From Clostridiales bacterium (GTDB taxonomy: Bacteria; Bacillota; Clostridia; Christensenellales; Aristaeellaceae): 64,000 nt of DNA. This document shows, piece by piece, positions 34,926 through 43,390 of the stretch. The stretch covers positions 2,542,001-2,606,000 of the forward strand of contig CP069419.1 in the NCBI GenBank assembly GCA_017569285.1. Direction: 5' to 3'. The notes under the pieces are model-generated. The model ran no database searches. It was not told the DNA's origin and worked only from the letters and a program-made list of their open reading frames with translations. Positions within the stretch are counted from its first letter, which is position 1. Each line of letters begins with the position of its first letter. Position numbers and translations under genes: made by a program.

Positions 34926-36849
34926 GGGAAATATCCTTCCTTTCTGATTCATGGGCGCCCTCCTTCAGGACGATGACCGCGTCCGGATCGAACTTGCGGT
35001 CCATGGTATGGGCGGCCTTCCGATTCGCAACGGTATCAAAGACGATGGAGAAATCATAATCCGGGGGATACAGCTCGGAAGCCGGGACAAGGAGCTTCAG
35101 GCGGTTGTGGCGGACCGAAAGCTTCCGCCCCTGCAGCTGGATGATGACATTGCCTTCATCATCCGCCGGCCGGTAAACGATAGCGTTCTTTTTATCCGGC
35201 AGGAGCAGGACACTGTCTCCCATGGAGAAGCGCTCGAAGGTTCCTTCGTTCCGGATGATCCGGCGCTGCAGGCGGGTCGGGGGAACCGGCATCGGGCGGC
35301 GGTGCCCTTCCGGCGTTGCCTCCGGCCCGTGATCGGTGACCTGGCGCGCCCGGGCCAGGAGCCCTTCGTCCATCCCCAGCCGCCGGGCAATTTCGATGGC
35401 ACAGCTTTTGCCGCTTTTGCCGAGCTCCAGACGGTAAAGGGGTTGCAGGGAGGCCTGGTCAAAGGCCATCCGGGCGGACACGACGTGCTCGGTCTGCTCC
35501 GCCCACTGCTTGATCTGCGGGTCATGCGTGGTGACCATAAAGAAGCAGCGGCGGCGGAGGAGCTCCTCCAGGATGGCTGCGGCCAGGCCGGAACCCTCCG
35601 CGGGGTCCGTGCCGCTGCCAAGCTCATCCAGCAGGACCAGGCTGTCCCGGCTGCATTCCCGGAGGATCCGGATCACATTGGTCATATGGCCGGAGAAGGT
35701 GGAAAGGTTCTGGCTGATGCTCTGGCTGTCGCCGATATCGCAGAGCACCCGGTCCATCATCCCGATGACGGTGCCTTCCCCGCAGGGAATGTGTAGGCCG
35801 CTCTGGGCCATCAGGGTCAGCAGGCCGACGGTTTTGAGGCAGACGGTTTTTCCGCCGGTGTTCGGCCCGGTGACCGCGATACCGGCATCCGGCAGGGACA
35901 GATCCAGGCTGAGCGGCACGCAGGATTCCGGGTTCAGCAGCGGATGGCGGGCTTCTGCCAGGCGGATCCGGCGTTCTGACGTGATTTCCGCCGGACGGGC
36001 GTTCATCTCCAGGCTCAGCTTTGCCCGGGCAAAGATCACATCCAGGTCGGTCATGACGCGGATGGAATCCTCCAGCGGCTGCGCTTCGACAGCGACCCGG
36101 TCGCTGAGTTCCCAGAGGATGCGGCGCTCTTCCGTATCAATATCAATCATCAGCTGCTCCAGCTCCTCCCGCATGGACCGGACCGCGGAAGGCTCCATGA
36201 ACACGGTGGAACCCTTGCCGGAGACTTCCACGACGCGGCCGGGGAACTGGCCCTGGAAGCTTTTCCGGACCGGCAGCACATAGGTTCCGCCCCGCTGGGT
36301 GATATATGTATCCGCCAGCTCCTTTTTGTGGTGAAGGATGAGCTGGTTCAGTTTTTCGCGGATTCCCTGTTCGGTATGCTCCTGCTGGCGGCGCAGGTTC
36401 CGCAGGGCCGGGGAGGCGTCGTCCAGCACGGCATCCTCCCGGACGGAACGGCCGATATCCCCTTCCAGGAGATCCAGTTCCGGCAGTTCCGTATGCCAGG
36501 AGGAGATGGCAGCGCTGAAGGAGGCGGCTCCCTGCAGATAGCGGCGCAGGCGCCGGATGGCCGCGCAGAAGCGCGCGACTGAACAGAGATCCGCCGGTGA
36601 CAGCATGCCGCCCTGCAGCGCCGAAGCCAGGCCGGAACGGGTGGTTTCTGTTTCCGTCAGGGGCGGGGTGCCGGCGTTTTCCATTACGAAGCGGGCCGCG
36701 GTGGTTTCCTCCATCCGGGCGCGGCAAAGGCTCTCGTTCAGGATGGGTCCTGTATCCCCCAGGATCCGGCGGGCGGACTGCGAAACCGCCATTTCCTGCA
36801 GTTGTTGAATGATATGGTCAAAACCGAGTGAAAGCATATCCTGTGTCAT
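34918..36849 (-). CDS. MutS2-like ATPase lacking the Smr nuclease domain
   Basis: 643 residues. The N-terminal lever and clamp helices are followed by the MutS ATPase: Walker A GPNTGGKTV (about 345), Walker B VLLDELGSGTDPAEGS, and the STFSGHM signature. MutS2 proteins of about 780 residues end in a KOW-Smr nuclease; here the sequence stops after a SH3/KOW-like stretch (FSMGDSVLLLP) with no Smr motif. Possible roles are branched-DNA or collided-ribosome handling without cleavage. It lies downstream of the predicted small RNA transcribed on the same strand. Confidence 0.88.
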   Translation of the reverse strand: MTQDMLSLGFDHIIQQLQEMAVSQSARRILGDTGPILNESLCRARMEETTAARFVMENAGTPPLTETETTRSGLASALQGGMLSPADLCSVARFCAAIRRLRRYLQGAASFSAAISSWHTELPELDLLEGDIGRSVREDAVLDDASPALRNLRRQQEHTEQGIREKLNQLILHHKKELADTYITQRGGTYVLPVRKSFQGQFPGRVVEVSGKGSTVFMEPSAVRSMREELEQLMIDIDTEERRILWELSDRVAVEAQPLEDSIRVMTDLDVIFARAKLSLEMNARPAEITSERRIRLAEARHPLLNPESCVPLSLDLSLPDAGIAVTGPNTGGKTVCLKTVGLLTLMAQSGLHIPCGEGTVIGMMDRVLCDIGDSQSISQNLSTFSGHMTNVIRILRECSRDSLVLLDELGSGTDPAEGSGLAAAILEELLRRRCFFMVTTHDPQIKQWAEQTEHVVSARMAFDQASLQPLYRLELGKSGKSCAIEIARRLGMDEGLLARARQVTDHGPEATPEGHRRPMPVPPTRLQRRIIRNEGTFERFSMGDSVLLLPDKKNAIVYRPADDEGNVIIQLQGRKLSVRHNRLKLLVPASELYPPDYDFSIVFDTVANRKAAHTMDRKFDPDAVIVLKEGAHESERKDISHE

Positions 36850-36928
36850 GGTGATCCCTCTTGTTCATTTTGATATGACATGAACAAGAACCGGAGAATG
36901 CGGCCGGGGAGCACCGGAAAAAGGCATA

Positions 36929-37086
36929 CAAAAAAGTGCCCGGACTCTGCCCGTACCGCGCCATGGCATCAGCAAACAAGCGGTCATGCCACCGCTTTCT
37001 TTTGTTCAGCCATGTTCCCCGTTACAGAACAGTCTCCAAACACACCTCGTAGTGCAGGATTGCCTGCTTTCGTCAGGATCTCTGCT
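36929..37086 (-). ncRNA. Predicted structured small RNA (6S-like candidate)
   Basis: A strong consensus promoter (37122-37093, minus) drives this 160-nt region, which ends in six T residues at about 36930 and contains no open frame with a ribosome site. Visible pairings are GCAGG-CAAU-CCUGC, GUUCU/GGAAC, AGCGGU/ACCGCU, and a closing stem between the first nucleotides (GUCAGCA) and UGCUGAU further down. The size, a rod with side hairpins and a dedicated strong promoter suggest 6S RNA, but I cannot confirm the family. A leader or attenuator for the mutS2-like gene is the alternative. Confidence 0.5.
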
Positions 37087-37092
37087 GACAGG

Positions 37093-37122
37093 ATTATAGC
37101 CCGGGAAGCATTCCTTTGTCAA
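37093..37122 (-). promoter_or_regulatory. Near-perfect sigma-A promoter for the small RNA
   Basis: Minus-strand TTGACA (37122-37117) and TATAAT (37098-37093), both perfect consensus, with an 18-nt spacer: one of the strongest promoters in the window. Confidence 0.9.
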
Positions 37123-37129
37123 CGGATTA

Positions 37130-37158
37130 TTGAACGGGGTTTCTATCTATGGTATTCT
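37130..37158 (+). promoter_or_regulatory. Promoter of the second GH43 gene, extended -10
   Basis: TTGAAC (37130-37135), 17-nt spacer, TATTCT (37153-37158) preceded by TGG. Its -35 lies only 7 nt from the divergent small-RNA -35. Confidence 0.7.
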
Positions 37159-37180
37159 ATGGCGAGATGAAAATGACGGG

Positions 37181-38185
37181 ATGACGATGAGAACCATGGA
37201 ACAGGTGAAGGGAATGAATGCTGTGAACTGTTATCTTTTTGTCCATTTCAGGGAAAAAACATCCCCGGAAGGAGAACAGGTTTATTTCGCACTCAGCCGG
37301 GACGGATTCCACTGGGAAGCCCTAAACGGCGGACACCCGATCCTCTGGGCGTACTACGGGGATCACGGCGTGCGGGACATGACCGTGATCCGGAGCCGGG
37401 CGGACGGCCGGTTCCATATTTTCGCGACAGACCTGAGCCTGAGCTACGGGATGCGCGGGAAATACGGGCATTCCTGGCAGAACATCAAGCTCCACGGCAG
37501 CCATGACCTGGCCCACTGGGAATCCGATGACCTGGTGCACTGGTCGGAAGAGGAAATGATTCCCATCGGGGATGAAAAAACCGGCTGCATCTGGGCACCG
37601 GATATCCTGTTTGATCCGGAGCAAGGGGATTACGTGCTGCACTATTCCTGCTGCAGCGCGGAAAACGACTACGGCCCGATGGCCATCTATTACAGCCGGA
37701 CAAAGGATTTCAAAACCTATACAAAGCCGGCCCTGCTTTACCGCAAGGACGGATGCGGATGCATCGATTCCGCCATGTATGAGGAAGGCGGAAAGTACTA
37801 CCTGTTTGTGAAAAGCGAAAAGGATCCGGAACGGGTGATCCTGCTGCAGGGAGAGCATGTGACAGGCCCATGGATACGGATTGAGGCCTTTGACCGGCCG
37901 GAGCATATGGGCGCGGTGCAGGCCGGCAAGTATGAGGCGCCGACCGCGGTGAAGACGGCGGACGGCAGATGGTGCCTGTTCGTGGATTATTACGGCGTGA
38001 AAGGCGCGGGACAGGGCTATGTGCCCTTTGTGGCCTCCAGCCTGGAAAGCGGCGCTTTTGTGCGGAGCGACGCGGCGTTTTCCTTCCCCTACGGATTCAA
38101 GCACGGCACGATCCTGGCGATTACCGAAGAGGAATATGACCGCATGAAGCAGCACGACTGGACGGATGTGCCGGACAACCGATAA
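37181..38185 (+). CDS. Glycoside hydrolase family 43-like protein
   Basis: 334 residues, five-bladed propeller. Landmarks are VRDMTVIRS with the likely base Asp66, CIWAPDILFD, CIDSAMYEEGGKYYLF, and GKYEAPTAVK, whose Glu is the likely general acid. Arabinofuranosidase or xylosidase activity is the family expectation. There is no signal peptide. The start is uncertain: the frame runs back into the promoter, and ATG at 37181, 37187 and 37196 all lack a strong ribosome site; 37181 is the first after the predicted transcription start. An SGNH esterase follows, a common companion for acetylated glycans. Confidence 0.82.
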   Translation: MTMRTMEQVKGMNAVNCYLFVHFREKTSPEGEQVYFALSRDGFHWEALNGGHPILWAYYGDHGVRDMTVIRSRADGRFHIFATDLSLSYGMRGKYGHSWQNIKLHGSHDLAHWESDDLVHWSEEEMIPIGDEKTGCIWAPDILFDPEQGDYVLHYSCCSAENDYGPMAIYYSRTKDFKTYTKPALLYRKDGCGCIDSAMYEEGGKYYLFVKSEKDPERVILLQGEHVTGPWIRIEAFDRPEHMGAVQAGKYEAPTAVKTADGRWCLFVDYYGVKGAGQGYVPFVASSLESGAFVRSDAAFSFPYGFKHGTILAITEEEYDRMKQHDWTDVPDNR

Positions 38186-38259
38186 GAAAGATGCTGCAAA
38201 GCCTGTATGGAAAAACATCTGCTGTACACCAACCCTGAATTTGAAACCAGGAGGAGCCT

Positions 38260-38919
38260 ATGCCGATTCCAGAAAAGCATGAATACCTTTCCGCACTGTG
38301 CGATACCCTGGCCCGCCGCTGGCCGGAAAACCGGACGGTGAACCTGGTGTGCCATGGGCACAGCGTGCCATCCGGATACGCCTGCACGCCGCTGGTGGAT
38401 CCGTTCCACGCTTATCCGCACCTGATGCACCGCACACTGGCCCAGCGCTTTCCCTATGCGGTGATCAATGTGATTGTGACGGCCATCGGGGGAGAAAACT
38501 CCGTGCAGGGAGCTGCACGCTTCCGGGAGGACGTGCTGTGCCATCAGCCGGACCTGGTCACCATTGATTACGGCCTCAATGACCGGGGCGTGAGCCTTGA
38601 ACAGGCGGAAGCTGCCTGGCGGCAGATGATCGAAGACGCGCTGGACCGCAAAATTCCCGTGATCCTCCTGACCCCGAGCTGGGACCAGACGTGGTTTGCG
38701 CAGTCGGAAGAATGGCACGCGCTGGAACAGCACGCGGAACAGATCCGCCGGCTGGCCGGAGAGTATGGGGTGGCCCTGGCGGACAGCTTTGCGGCTTTCG
38801 AACGGGAAGTGAACGAACACGGCGATCTCCTGAACCTCCTGAGCCACTGGAACCATCCGTCCCCCCTCGGGCATGAACTGATTGCCCGGGAACTGACGGC
38901 ATGGTTCCCGGCCAGATAA
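38260..38919 (+). CDS. SGNH/GDSL-type hydrolase
   Basis: 219 residues. The four SGNH blocks are seen: GHSVPSG with nucleophile Ser35, IGGENS (Gly), DYGLND (Asn) and NHPSPLGHEL (His). Such enzymes are esterases, often carbohydrate acetylesterases. AGGAGG precedes the ATG by 6 nt. No signal peptide is present. It follows a GH43 gene by 74 nt on the same strand; deacetylation of imported oligosaccharides is a reasonable role. Confidence 0.88.
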   Translation: MPIPEKHEYLSALCDTLARRWPENRTVNLVCHGHSVPSGYACTPLVDPFHAYPHLMHRTLAQRFPYAVINVIVTAIGGENSVQGAARFREDVLCHQPDLVTIDYGLNDRGVSLEQAEAAWRQMIEDALDRKIPVILLTPSWDQTWFAQSEEWHALEQHAEQIRRLAGEYGVALADSFAAFEREVNEHGDLLNLLSHWNHPSPLGHELIARELTAWFPAR

Positions 38920-38997
38920 CCGGGGAATGACAGGAACAGGCTTATCAGAAGCCGGACGAAAGAGAGAAACTGTTCCATCAAAAGGATGACAGACGCA

Positions 38998-39441
38998 ATG
39001 ATCAGAAAAGCAACGAAAAATGACCTGGCCCGCATCGCGGAGATCCAGGTGTTCAACTATCGGCTGTATTTTTATCCGATTTTCCGGACGGATGAGTATT
39101 TTTTCGGTGAACTGCAGGTTCCTTCCCTGATGCGGGAGTATGAATCCCGGCTGGACAGCCTGTACGTATATGACGACGGGGTGGTCCGGGGCTTTATCAT
39201 GATTGAGGGGACCTATATCGCAAGGCTGTTTGTGGAACCGGTTTTCCAGAATGCGGCCATCGGTTCCGCACTGCTGGAGTACGCGGTGGCGGAGCATCAC
39301 GCGGACCATCTCTGGGTGCTGGAAAAGAATACAAAAGCCATGCGCTTTTATGAAAGGCATGGCTTTGCCGCAACCGGGGAAAGAAAGCCCGAGGAAGGCA
39401 CGGCTGAATACCTGGTTCTTATGAAACGCGGCGGGAGATAA
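38998..39441 (+). CDS. GNAT family N-acetyltransferase
   Basis: 147 residues. MIRKATKNDLARIAEIQV is a typical GNAT opening; the acetyl-CoA-binding strand-loop is near ARLFVEPVFQNAAIGSALLEYA, followed by HLWVLEKNTKAMRFYERHGF. ATG at 38998 is preferred over ATG at 38986, which touches its AAAAGG site. Substrate unknown. Confidence 0.88.
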   Translation: MIRKATKNDLARIAEIQVFNYRLYFYPIFRTDEYFFGELQVPSLMREYESRLDSLYVYDDGVVRGFIMIEGTYIARLFVEPVFQNAAIGSALLEYAVAEHHADHLWVLEKNTKAMRFYERHGFAATGERKPEEGTAEYLVLMKRGGR

Positions 39442-39476
39442 CGCAAAGGGGCGGATGCCCGGACCGCGGCCGGCTG

Positions 39477-39842
39477 TCAGCCTTTCGGCGCTTCCGGGGA
39501 ATCCAGCTTCATCGTCCTGCCCAGCAGTTTGAGGACCAGGGGGTACAGGGTGATGAACCAGAACACATGGATGACGGAGAAGATCAGCTTGCCCCAGTGA
39601 TTTCCCAGCGCAGACGTAAGAATGGGACGCACCTGCCCTTTCAGCAGGACCACAGGCACCAGGCCGATGAGGCACAGGAGCAGGGAAGCCGGACGGGCAT
39701 GAAGATGTTCCGGGCGGGACGGGCGGATGGCAGAACGGACTCCGGCTGCGAAAAGCGGCCTGTTTTTTGTTGCCCGGGGAGCGGGATATATGGTATTCTT
39801 AATTAAATACATTCGAGACAGTGTTGATTCGCGCGGGGGCAT
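39477..39842 (-). CDS. Possible small membrane protein, start uncertain
   Basis: The C-terminal 75 residues contain two hydrophobic helices (SLLLCLIGLVPVVLLKG and LIFSVIHVFWFITLYPLVLKLLG), a believable membrane protein. The N-terminal part is basic and overlaps the promoter of the divergent CotH gene, and no ribosome binding site marks a start. It may be a truncated gene or use a downstream GTG. No family is recognised. Confidence 0.4.
   Translation of the reverse strand: MPPRESTLSRMYLIKNTIYPAPRATKNRPLFAAGVRSAIRPSRPEHLHARPASLLLCLIGLVPVVLLKGQVRPILTSALGNHWGKLIFSVIHVFWFITLYPLVLKLLGRTMKLDSPEAPKG
39770..39799 (+). promoter_or_regulatory. Promoter of the first CotH gene, extended -10
   Basis: TTGCCC (39770-39775), 18-nt spacer, TATTCT (39794-39799) preceded by TGG. 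AGGAGG and the ATG at 39884 follow after an 80-nt leader. Confidence 0.6.
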
Positions 39843-39883
39843 GTGCCCTGCAGTTATATCCGGAAATATAGGAGGATGTTTCC

Positions 39884-41680
39884 ATGATGTACCTGATTCT
39901 GACCGCGGTGTTCCTGACGGTAATCTTCCGGCTGAAGGCAGATGCCGTGAAGCCGGCTGCGAGGGCCGGCATCCTGCTCCTGCTGGTTTTTTGTGCCGCA
40001 GCGGTTCCGGCGGGCGGGCCGGCCCTGGCCGAGCAGGCGGGGCCTGAGGTCCCTGCCCCGGATTTTTCCCGGGTATCCGGGTTCTATGACGATCCCTTTG
40101 AACTGATGATCCTTTCGGAGGAAGGGCTTTCGGTGTATTACACCCGGGACGGGAGTATCCCGGATGAGAAGGATACGCTGTATACCGGGCCGCTGGAAGT
40201 GACCGACCGGTCCCATGAGAAGAACGTCCTGAGCGACCGGACGGACATTATTGCCCCGAACAAATGGGGAGATGCCACGGCCCCCCTGACGAAGGTGGAC
40301 AAGGCCGACGTGATCCGGGCTGTAGCGGTGGACGGGCAGGGCAACCGCAGTGCCGTATCAACCGCGGTTTACTTTATCGGTTACCAGGACAAGGCGGAGT
40401 TCTACCAGAACTACAAGGTGATCTCCCTGGCCGTGGATCCGGGCGACCTGTTTGACCCGGCACGCGGCATCTATGTCCAGGGGAATGCCTTTGACGAGTG
40501 GCTGCACAGCGATGCATTCGACCCGACGCTGGACGAGTGGCTGATTCCCGGGAACTACCTGAACCGGGGACGGGAATGGGAGCGGCAGGCACGGATGCAG
40601 ATCTTCGACGGGGGGACCGAAGTGTTTTCCGGCGAGGTCGGCATCCGCATCCACGGAGGCGCCAGCCGGGACAGTGAGCAGAAGAGCTTCAACATCTACA
40701 CCCGGAAGGAATACGGGACGACGGCCATCGACTATGACCTGTATGACGGGGAAAACACCAGCGAGACGGGGGATGAACCCATTACCAAGTACGACAGCAT
40801 CATCCTCCGGAACTGCGGGAATGACAACAAGTTTTCCAGGATCCGGGACCAACTGATCCAGGGCTTGGTATGGGGCAGGAACTTTATCACCCAGGCGATG
40901 ACGCCCTGCCTGGTGTTCATAGACGGGGAATTCTGGGGGCACTACGAAATCACGGAGAAGCTGACCGATGACTTTATCCATGACCACTTCGGCATCCAGA
41001 AGAAGAACGTGGTCCTGATGAAGAACGATGAGGTCGAGGAAGGCACCGAGGAGGACGGGCAGGAGTTCGCGGCGTTCCGCGACTGGATCCGCGAAACGGA
41101 TTTCTCCGATGAGGAAGCCTACCGGCAGCTGGAGGAGCAGGTGGACCTGGACGGCCTTGCGGAATACCTTGCCGTCGAGTTCTATATCTGCAACTGGGAC
41201 TTCGGCGACAACAACTTTGCCTATTGGCGGGCCCGGGAAACGGATCCGGACAACGACTGGGCGGACGGGAAATGGCGGTTTATCCTCTACGATACCGAAT
41301 ACAGCACCGGGCTTTACGGGACGGTGAAGCCCGATGAAAACGCCATCGAGCGGCTCCGGGAAAAGGGAGGCTCCATCAGCAACCTTTTCTTCGCCGCGAT
41401 GGAGAATCCGGAATTCCGGGAAAAATTCGCGGACACCTATGACGACCTGACCACTTCGGAATTCGCGGACAACCTGGTCCGGGATGCCGTGATGGAGCTG
41501 TACGGCCGGAACGTGGATATCATCCTTGCGACCTATGACCGCTTCTGGCCCACATGGCCGGGCGGACCGAACGGGGCGAACGTCCTGATGTCCCAGGTGC
41601 AGGACATCCTGAATTTCTTCGAAGAGCGGCGGCAGTATTCCGATGAGCATGTGGCGAAGCTGCTGTCCGAGTACCGGTAA
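39884..41680 (+). CDS. CotH kinase family protein with N-terminal chitobiase/hexosaminidase-C-like domain
   Basis: 598 residues. An N-terminal hydrophobic segment is followed by a second one at about 25-45 (membrane anchor or signal). Then comes a small beta domain (VYYTRDGSIPDEKDTLYTGP) as found at the end of chitobiases. The CotH kinase domain spans about 150-560: GIRIHGGASRDSEQKSFNIY, the KKNVVLMKND loop, CNWDFGDNNFAYW and WRFILYDTEYSTGLY. CotH of Bacillus phosphorylates spore coat proteins; anaerobe homologues are often surface or cellulosome-linked. Transcribed alone. The second CotH gene in the window (56165) has a different N-terminus. Confidence 0.88.
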   Translation: MMYLILTAVFLTVIFRLKADAVKPAARAGILLLLVFCAAAVPAGGPALAEQAGPEVPAPDFSRVSGFYDDPFELMILSEEGLSVYYTRDGSIPDEKDTLYTGPLEVTDRSHEKNVLSDRTDIIAPNKWGDATAPLTKVDKADVIRAVAVDGQGNRSAVSTAVYFIGYQDKAEFYQNYKVISLAVDPGDLFDPARGIYVQGNAFDEWLHSDAFDPTLDEWLIPGNYLNRGREWERQARMQIFDGGTEVFSGEVGIRIHGGASRDSEQKSFNIYTRKEYGTTAIDYDLYDGENTSETGDEPITKYDSIILRNCGNDNKFSRIRDQLIQGLVWGRNFITQAMTPCLVFIDGEFWGHYEITEKLTDDFIHDHFGIQKKNVVLMKNDEVEEGTEEDGQEFAAFRDWIRETDFSDEEAYRQLEEQVDLDGLAEYLAVEFYICNWDFGDNNFAYWRARETDPDNDWADGKWRFILYDTEYSTGLYGTVKPDENAIERLREKGGSISNLFFAAMENPEFREKFADTYDDLTTSEFADNLVRDAVMELYGRNVDIILATYDRFWPTWPGGPNGANVLMSQVQDILNFFEERRQYSDEHVAKLLSEYR

Positions 41681-41752
41681 CGGAACGGCCGTTCCATGAA
41701 CGCTGCCGCCGTATTCGGGGAAAAAACTGATTGAAAAAGGATATGTGACCGA

Positions 41753-42526
41753 ATGAAACAATACATTGCAGACGCGTTCACAGATACGGTATTCCATGGA
41801 AACCAGGCTGCGGTATGCATCCTTGATGAATGGCTGCCGGATAAACTGATGATGGATATCGCCGGGGAAAACAACTTATCGGAAACGGCATTTACTGTCA
41901 GAACAGGTGAAGGATACGACCTGAGATGGTTTACTCCGGGCGGTGAGATCGACTTATGCGGACATGCAACACTGGCGACCGCATACGTGCTGTTCAACTA
42001 TTACGAGAATGATGCCGAAAGAATCGTGTTCCACACGCAGAGCGGAGACCTGTTTACCGTAAGGCGCGGGGACAGAATCGAGATGGATTTCCCTGTTTAC
42101 AGCCTGAACGAGGTTCCTGTTACGGATGAGATGGAAGCCGCAATGGGAGCGGCTCCCAAAGAGGCTTACATAGACCGTGACCTGCTTCTTGTTTATGAAG
42201 ATGAAGACATCGTTCGAAAAATGAAACCGGATTTCGACAAGCTGAAACAATTGGATGGGCTGGGTGTCGGTGTTACTGCACCCGGGAAAGACTATGACTG
42301 CGTTTCGCGTTTCTTCGTACCCAAGCTGAATGTCAATGAGGATCCGGTCACGGGTTCTGTGCATTGTATGATCACACCGTACTGGACAAAGCGTCTCGGC
42401 AAAAGCAGCCTCAAAGCGTATCAGGCATCGGAACGCGGGGGCGAGCTGATCTGCGGGCTCAGAGGCGGCAGGGTGATCATTTCCGGGAGAGCTGCAATTT
42501 TCGCTGTCAGTGAACTTATGCTTTGA
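41753..42526 (+). CDS. PhzF family isomerase-like protein
   Basis: 257 residues of the diaminopimelate-epimerase fold. DAFTDTVFHGNQAAVCIL and AGENNLSETAF carry the conserved PhzF opening with Glu46 as the expected catalytic base. RWFTPGGEIDLCGHATLATAYVLF and DPVTGSVHCMITPYW complete the signature. Substrates are mostly unknown outside phenazine pathways. AT content rises from here on compared with the genes to the left. Confidence 0.92.
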   Translation: MKQYIADAFTDTVFHGNQAAVCILDEWLPDKLMMDIAGENNLSETAFTVRTGEGYDLRWFTPGGEIDLCGHATLATAYVLFNYYENDAERIVFHTQSGDLFTVRRGDRIEMDFPVYSLNEVPVTDEMEAAMGAAPKEAYIDRDLLLVYEDEDIVRKMKPDFDKLKQLDGLGVGVTAPGKDYDCVSRFFVPKLNVNEDPVTGSVHCMITPYWTKRLGKSSLKAYQASERGGELICGLRGGRVIISGRAAIFAVSELML

Positions 42527-42716
42527 TACGGACGCAAAAGAAATGGGGAAATATACGAAAAAAACAGTTTATCGAAACAGCTGAAGATCACTTTGAAACA
42601 ATTATGCTTCCAAAGCTGACGGCCATTGGAAAAGATCGATGCGGAGCTGATGAACGTGGTCCTGGTGCAGTGAGAAAGAACAGGCAGGTAAAAAGAACAC
42701 AACCGGAGGGAAATAT

Positions 42717-43337
42717 ATGGGCCTTTCCAAATACCAGGATAAGATTATCCGGATCAGGGACCACTGGGGACATGTCTTCACCGGCTATGCGGACGTTTTT
42801 CCGGCGGAATACGGCATGCATGAATATAACCGGGAAGAGGAAGGCGTCCAGATCGGCGATACGATGATTTTTGAAAGCGATGTCGAAACAGCTGAAGAAC
42901 TTCCCGAACTGGAGGTTATCCGGGCTACGGAGATCTGGCAGCAGGCAGGGGCTTATTACGTCCGCATCCAGGCAATGGCGAAGAAGCACCACATTCCCCT
43001 GCGGGCAGAGTTCGATGCGCATGACGGGCCGGAAACGAAGTACATCGTGATTACAGACAGCGGTTTTCCGATTGCTACGGCACGGATGTATCCGCTGGAC
43101 CGGCGCAGCGTGATGATCGGCCGGGTGGTCGTGCTTCCGGAATACCGCCGCCAGGGGCTCGGATCGATGGTCGTGACGGAGTGCGAATGCTGGGCGGAGG
43201 AACTCGGCTACGCGAAGGCCGTGGTGGAAAGCCGGGACAACAAGGTTGAATTCTACGAGAAGCTCCTGTATAAGGTCACCGGAGAACCGGTGGAAGGGGG
43301 GACCTTTCGCTGCATCCGGATGGAAAAAGACCTTTGA
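42717..43337 (+). CDS. GNAT family N-acetyltransferase with extra N-terminal domain
   Basis: 206 residues. Residues 1-60 form a small beta barrel-like domain (IIRIRDHWGHVFTGYADVFP, IGDTMIFESDV) seen before GNAT domains in clostridial proteins. The GNAT core follows, with acetyl-CoA motif VVVLPEYRRQGLGSMVVTECE and VESRDNKVEFYEKLLYK. GGAGGG precedes the ATG. The 190 nt upstream hold only short open stretches and no gene. The nucleotidyltransferase gene follows. Confidence 0.88.
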   Translation: MGLSKYQDKIIRIRDHWGHVFTGYADVFPAEYGMHEYNREEEGVQIGDTMIFESDVETAEELPELEVIRATEIWQQAGAYYVRIQAMAKKHHIPLRAEFDAHDGPETKYIVITDSGFPIATARMYPLDRRSVMIGRVVVLPEYRRQGLGSMVVTECECWAEELGYAKAVVESRDNKVEFYEKLLYKVTGEPVEGGTFRCIRMEKDL

Positions 43338-43390
43338 CAGGGATAACAGAACGGGAGAAAGATCATTTGGAAAGTCGGGAGCTTGTACAG

